Assembly: GCA_029378245.1 (NCBI GenBank)
Contig: JARKIF010000028.1
Location: 62,001-126,000, forward strand
Direction: 5' to 3'
Length of the DNA stretch: 64,000 nucleotides
Source: Roridomyces roridus
Taxonomy: Eukaryota; Basidiomycota; Agaricomycetes; Agaricales; Mycenaceae
In this document: positions 59,200 to 64,000 of the stretch, piece by piece
How positions within the stretch are numbered: position 1 is the first letter of the stretch
Layout: every line of letters begins with the position of its first letter
Notes under the pieces: model-generated
The model's database searches: none
Seen by the model: only the letters and a program-made list of their open reading frames with translations
What the model was told of the DNA's origin: nothing
Translations under genes and position numbers: made by a program

Positions 59200-59880
59200 C
59201 TTGGCCCCTACATAAATAAACGACCCACGCGTTCTCTGCCATTCCAACCGACGAGCAACAATGAACAAAAAAGACTCATTTGGTCAGCGTGTTCGGGAAT
59301 GCGGACTCCGGGAGTCGGAGTCGAACCCAGCCGTCTGTTAAGTACGATCCGTTGCGCTCTGGGCTGAGGCCTCCAGAGGGATCCACATAGTGCCAGTCCT
59401 GACTGACCCAGACGATATAGCCAAGAATCCAGCACTTCAGGCCTTCCAGTGCTTTCCCAGCTGTTCCTATGAACGCTATGTTGATCTTGACGGTTCTCGA
59501 GTCACACACTTGCAACGGTATTTGAGCCGAAAACAGAACACAGAAAGTCCGCATTTGAGAACAGCAGAAGTGGGAGTCGAACCCAAGCAAGGCCATTGCG
59601 GAACGCGCGTTGAAGGCTTTCCAAGTCATCTCCATCTGCCTGGATATCGATACTCTTCCGAAGTTCATAAGGCATCCATCGTTGGCCTTGAATCCCAATT
59701 CACCTAAATGACCCATGCGTCCTCTGCCATTTCAGCCGACAATACACAATGAACAAAAAATACTCTCTTGGTCAGCGTTTGGTCAGCGTGTTCGGGAATG
59801 CGGACACCGGGAGTCGAGCCCGGCCGTCTGTTACGATCCGTTGCACTCTGGGCTGAGGCCTACTGCTGACACGTTCCGGA
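59200..59880 (-). mobile_element. tRNA-derived dimeric SINE copies, reverse arm
   Basis: Read on the minus strand from 59665 down, the element shows head 1 (GCAGATGGAGAT... with B box TTGGGTTCGACTCCC at 59571-59585, ending CTTCTGC), a T-rich linker of about 150 nt, head 2 (TGTGGATCCCTCTGGAGGCC... with B box GCTGGGTTCGACTCC at about 59316-59330, ending GTCCGCA), and a tail (CAAATGAGTCTTTTTTGTTC...). Ends TGTGGAT and GTCCGCA of head 2 can pair. This is the most complete copy. A separate head 2 plus tail unit lies at 59700-59880. Confidence 0.68.
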
Positions 59881-61299
59881 GGTTGTACAAAGGGCCTCTG
59901 CTTACAGGCAAACAGCAAGGTGTTGACTACTCGGATACTTCTAGCATGGAGGAGTCGAGGACAGTAGTGTCAAGAAGAAGGGCATGGATGGTGTTTGCAG
60001 AACTGAGGAGCCAGTTTCAAGCCTAGCCAAGCGGTGAGGTCAATATTCCGCCTGTTCAAGGCGGCATCGGAAGTAGTACTTGGACGCTGAAGACGAGGGC
60101 GTTGATGTCGGCTAGATTCAAACTCAGCATGTTATCATGATCAACTTTGATTGATCGGTTACATACGGATTGTGTAATTGAGACCTTGTCCAAGGCAACC
60201 GTCTTCGAGGATCACTCGGACTCGGAATGATACATCCCAAAAAAAGTACAAGGCAAGGTTTATTTCGCACTGTACCCGACCAAGTTGAAACAGGACAAGT
60301 CCGAATCGCATCCGAGGTCCGAATTATCACTCAAGGAAGCCCCTGTCTCACGAATTTCATCCAGATGGGTATTTCATTTCGCAGTGGGCGTCCGACTTCG
60401 CGTGAGTCTTGAATTGTCAAGAATTCTGGGGTGTTTATGTGAACGTGAACGTGAATGTGAATTGTATTGAATGTTACTGACTGTCCGACCGTCGCGATTC
60501 GCCCTGTTTCGCAGACTTCCGGGTGGGGCGCGGCGCGGCGTCGGACAATCGGGTGGAGCTTGGGAGTACTTGGTTGAAACATAGCCCGGGGAAGACCATG
60601 CTTGTTGGTTTTTTTTGTGGTACCAAGGAAGTACAACTTCACAGAAGTCAGTTCTCAAGCTTCAAGCTTGGTGTCGAATATTTCACCCGCTGCTCGGCAC
60701 CTTATTCCACATTCCACCCCTTAAACAATTATTAGACATACCCAGCATCACGGTGCCGAGAGCGCCGCCGGATCCTGGCACCGGCCATGGCCATGTGTTG
60801 TTCAAAATTCGAATTTGCGCCACCGCCGCCGCCGCACGGCGATCTGCGAAGAATGCATGGATGTATAGTAGTCGTCAAGCCGTACGAGTCTCGTAACTCG
60901 TTCAATGTCGACCTCTATATTTAACAATGACCAGATGAGATGGCGACGGCCTTTCCCGAATCCCGCACAATTCCGATTGCATTGCAACCGCTCCTGTCTG
61001 AATGTCCATGAGTCGTCCGGCATGGACGGGCTCGGTTGGGCACAGGGGGATCGGCGTCCGGGGTGTCACTGTTCGGGTTGTTGAACTTTGGCGGCGTTGT
61101 ACAATAGCTGGAAGTAACCAGGAGATCTAGGGCAAATAATATTAATGTCGTACGTACATGCGCATTTAATGAGTGGCCATGACCCATGGGCTCCGCAATT
61201 GAGAGTGGGCAATGTGGCGCTCAGAAATCGGGAGAAGCTTGGACCGAGGTGATCTACATATGGGAGCTTCTTTAATTTACTTGATGATTCTGTGGTGAG
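59881..61299. other. No gene recognised
   Basis: Open frames here have no motifs. There is a run of GAACGTGAACGTGAATGTGA near 60442 and GCCGCCGCCGCAC near 60825. Nothing else can be supported. Confidence 0.5.
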
Positions 61300-62450
61300 A
61301 AGGCTAGAGGTCTTCGAACCATTGAGCAGATCGACAAGCTACCGCTGTAGTAAATCCCTGCTCCCGGTTCGATTCCGGGTGGGAGATGGAAAGGTCGTGA
61401 CTCTCTGGCTAAAATTGTTCTTCCCTGGACGTCGGAAAAGAATGGGGTACTCGAGGTCAAGACCTAGCTCGGAGGTAAGCAGGAATTCAACCTCCGCGAT
61501 GGTGATACAGATGACAATGTGGCGCCCAAAATTGGGAAGTGATCGCCTTCAACATTGCTTTGGTATGGGGCATGTGCTTTAAATTTGTTGAATATGCCGT
61601 AGTCAACATGCTACTGACGCTTTCAAGAGGTGTTGGCAAGCATTGTACACAGTACCACGTGCGGCACGGGCACGGCAGCAGAGGCTACCATGCTAAAATT
61701 TCTGGTTCCCGGTTCGATTCCGCGGGCTTGAGATATATCGTGCCGGGTGATTTTTGTCTCTCTCTCTTTCTTGGGCTGGAATACCTATTTCGAAGGTGTT
61801 CGGATCGTACCTGCATTATTGTACCAGACCTCTCTTATTTCTTTTTGTCATCATATCCGGTTGTATGGGGTGAGCTGTGACGCTCCCAAGCTTCCACTCG
61901 TTGTCACTCATCCAAGGTCCTCGAAAAGCATAGGAGCATGATGGAACATCGTTCCAGACCGCATTCGAGATCCTTTGATCACGAGACATCCTTGAGCAAA
62001 CACTTCCCTCTGAGATTCGCTCAGATTCCATCCATCCAAAGCACTTGCAGCGTGTATCTACGCAGATCCCCCGCGCTGAAGCACTTCCGACAGACGCAAT
62101 GACGCCCAGCTGGTCTACAAGACATGGATCGCAAAAGCTGTGCATGCAAACCTGCCGATCTCGATAGTAAACTTCGGCAAGGCTCAATTGGTGCGATCCC
62201 GACGACAGCCTCGGCCGGCATGCGTCTCAAATGGTGTCGCTGATCGGTTCCACGACTGCAGTGTGGCGCCCCAAAGCGGCGATCTCCCAGTAGACGTCAA
62301 TAGCTTTGGTGGGAGCCTATATCAAGCATATGCTATACATATGCTTCAACTTTCAACATACTAGTGCCGCTTGAACGCACGAATAAAGACTAAAATAATG
62401 AATTCCTGTACTGCCGGGCTCGATTCCGGGCAGGAGATCAGCCCACGTGT
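61300..62450 (+). repeat. tRNA-like repeat units (family 3)
   Basis: Three T-arm-like hairpins, CTCCCGGTTCGATTCCGGG at about 61360, TTCCCGGTTCGATTCCG at about 61704 and GCCGGGCTCGATTCCGGGC at about 62417, are each followed by GGGAG, GCTTGAG or AGGAG and then T-rich or CT-rich tails. The region at 61870-62400 shows no gene. Confidence 0.5.
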
Positions 62451-64000
62451 GGGTTTTTTTCCTTCTTGAGTGCGCCATTAGAGTAGGATCAAGTCCAAGG
62501 GGTAGCAATCAATTTTGAATGACGAGAACACAGTGCCCATAAAGACAGAGAAAGTTGAGGACAATGAGAGTCCAGCAGCACATTGATGGAGAGTTCAAGG
62601 TGGGCCAGTCAAGGAAAAGTGTGAGTCGTTGCCCGGAGAGTCACAGAAACGGATATTGGGAATTGGGATTCGGATGTGTGGTGGTCTGAAGCAAGAGGCG
62701 CGCAGCCGCTGCCAACGGAGCTGTCAACGTCAACGGCTGGAGTTGGCGGGTTGCCGTTTCGCCGCCGTTAACCGTCGGTGAAAATCGCAACCCATCGGGA
62801 TTCGGTCACCATCGGCCGGCGGAGAGAATACAGGAGATCCATGTTGGAGGTTTACTAAAAGTAAATTAGTAGTCAAAGATGTCATCGAACAATGGACCCC
62901 CACTTTGGCGGAAAAAGGCCCACGGGCCGATAAGACCGAGCTTAAAAACATTAAGACTCAGAATATATAGGTACACAACAGAGTGGCTCGTGTAGGCAAG
63001 TTGTAGGAAACATTACCATTCATTCCGGTATTGAAAAGACACCCAGAAAAGAGATGACCAGTGGACGGGTCAAACTCGTGCACGGATACTGACCGAGAAC
63101 TGATCAAGTTGAGATCATGATCATGGAAGGTGGTGGAGTCACTGCAGGCGATCAGAGCGATGATTGTGTCTGACAGAATCTGCCAGGAGTAAGCCTTGAA
63201 TGACGATGACGGCTGACCGAGGTTATTTATGGACCAGGGTCGAGAGCTACTGTCATATTGGGGCTGGCCCAGCAAAAGAGTGTAATGAAACAACAGAATC
63301 AAATTACCAGGCCAATCGGCACAAGTGCCAAGACGGCATAGCGGCCGATCAAACGGGCCAAGCAGCAATATGAGCAACAGGGTTCGAGGGGATGTAATAC
63401 AGGTGATAGGACACCCAGGGTTATGGGGACAGTACGGACCAAGTACAGAAAAGGGACCGGCAGGCACATAATAGTAGTTATATCATCTGATCAGTAGGGA
63501 GTAGTATATAAGGCCTGTAGATCCCACCCTTGCAGCATTGCATTGTACGTAAGGAGAGTCACGAGTATAGATTCGCGAAAGTTCGAAAAATGATATTTGC
63601 ATTTGTACGAGTATTGATGGCAAATATTCGTAGATTGTATTTTCATTCAGTTAGCATGATTGCTCTTTTGTGGTGCAGAATCCACAAAATACTAGCTTTA
63701 GAAGGTGTAATCTCAATCTCAATGACTTGGCTAGGAGTTGACTGAGAACTGGTGTTTCTCAAGTCATCAATCATTCAATCAAGTGTCTATCAAAGGTCAA
63801 CGCAAGCGTTCACAGGCAGTGAGCACATTGTTGACTGATTTTGAATCAAACTGTTAGGTGTCAGCGTGCTGGCTGCGTGCTGGCTGCATGCTAATCGAGG
63901 ATTGTGTGTGTGTTGTGTTTTAGTGTGTTGTGGAAGTTGTATGGCTTCGCGGTCTACTTCTAGGACATTGCCTACTTGAGCTATCTACTATACACTAGTG
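62451..64000. other. No gene recognised; TATA box near the end
   Basis: No coding region is supported. AGTATATAAGGCC near 63504 is a good TATA box in the forward direction, but the 500 bp after it contain only a short frame of ordinary composition. Either a non-coding transcript or a gene reaching beyond the window is possible. Confidence 0.4.

Noticed and set aside
53300..62450. Functional tRNA genes at the many GGTTCGACTCC-type sites
   Set aside because: They have a T arm or B box and sometimes pairing ends, but no credible anticodon arm. They are repeated with shared tails, so tRNA-derived repeats fit better.
63530..63745. A 71-residue frame after the TATA box
   Set aside because: It is short, of ordinary AT-rich composition and without motif. 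Position alone is not enough.

Overview
The window is nuclear DNA of a filamentous basidiomycete, most likely an Agaricomycete of the Mycena type (inferred, not proven). Genes are dense with 45-70 nt GT-AG introns. The protein families are typical of mushrooms: a DUF6593-like protein, a Dickkopf-like cysteine-rich membrane protein, F-box/LRR genes starting MHR-L-IPE, a Zn2Cys6 regulator split by a micro-exon, a secreted haem peroxidase and a basidiomycete seven-helix membrane family. There is no operon structure.

Layout. 1-2050: two broken, intron-bearing copies of a VPS74/GOLPH3-like gene whose intact relative lies inverted at 33.2-35.9 kb. 2.2-4.9 kb: a decaying TPR gene (-). 5.2 kb: a tRNA-Ser-like gene. 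7.2-10.4 kb: Zn2Cys6 factor and DUF6593-like gene. 10.4-13.9 kb: gene-poor tract with tRNA-like repeats and a nested palindrome. 13.9-19.4 kb: Arg/Ser-rich protein, F-box gene and divergent D-lactate dehydrogenase. 20-28 kb: a broken and an intact copy of one MDR oxidoreductase, flanking a cysteine-rich membrane protein gene and a 741-bp inverted-repeat element. 28-33 kb: three F-box copies, one intact and two broken. 36.7-43.5 kb: three tandem seven-helix membrane genes, the last interrupted. 44.2-46.3 kb: secreted peroxidase. 47.6-49.4 kb: tRNA-Ser with intron, 17-bp tandem repeat and a broken F-box copy. 49.8-52.7 kb: two membrane-protein paralogues separated by inverted-repeat elements. 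53-62.5 kb: tRNA-derived repeats, a CACTA-like element and one Arg/Ser-rich gene. 62.5-64 kb: no recognised gene.

The theme is local duplication followed by decay. VPS74, MDR oxidoreductase, F-box, seven-helix and small membrane-protein families each have at least one intact and one damaged copy here; the damage is mostly small indels, one interruption and one internal deletion. Intact genes that probably work are DLD1-like dehydrogenase, VPS74-like, one MDR oxidoreductase, two F-box genes, two seven-helix genes, the peroxidase, the DUF6593-like gene and the cysteine-rich membrane protein. The most novel-looking material is repetitive: a possibly dimeric tRNA-derived SINE in inverted arms around one gene, a hAT-like MITE with 8-bp target duplication and a paralogous empty site, and a CACTA-like element with 3-bp duplication. 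All splice sites and indels were read by eye.
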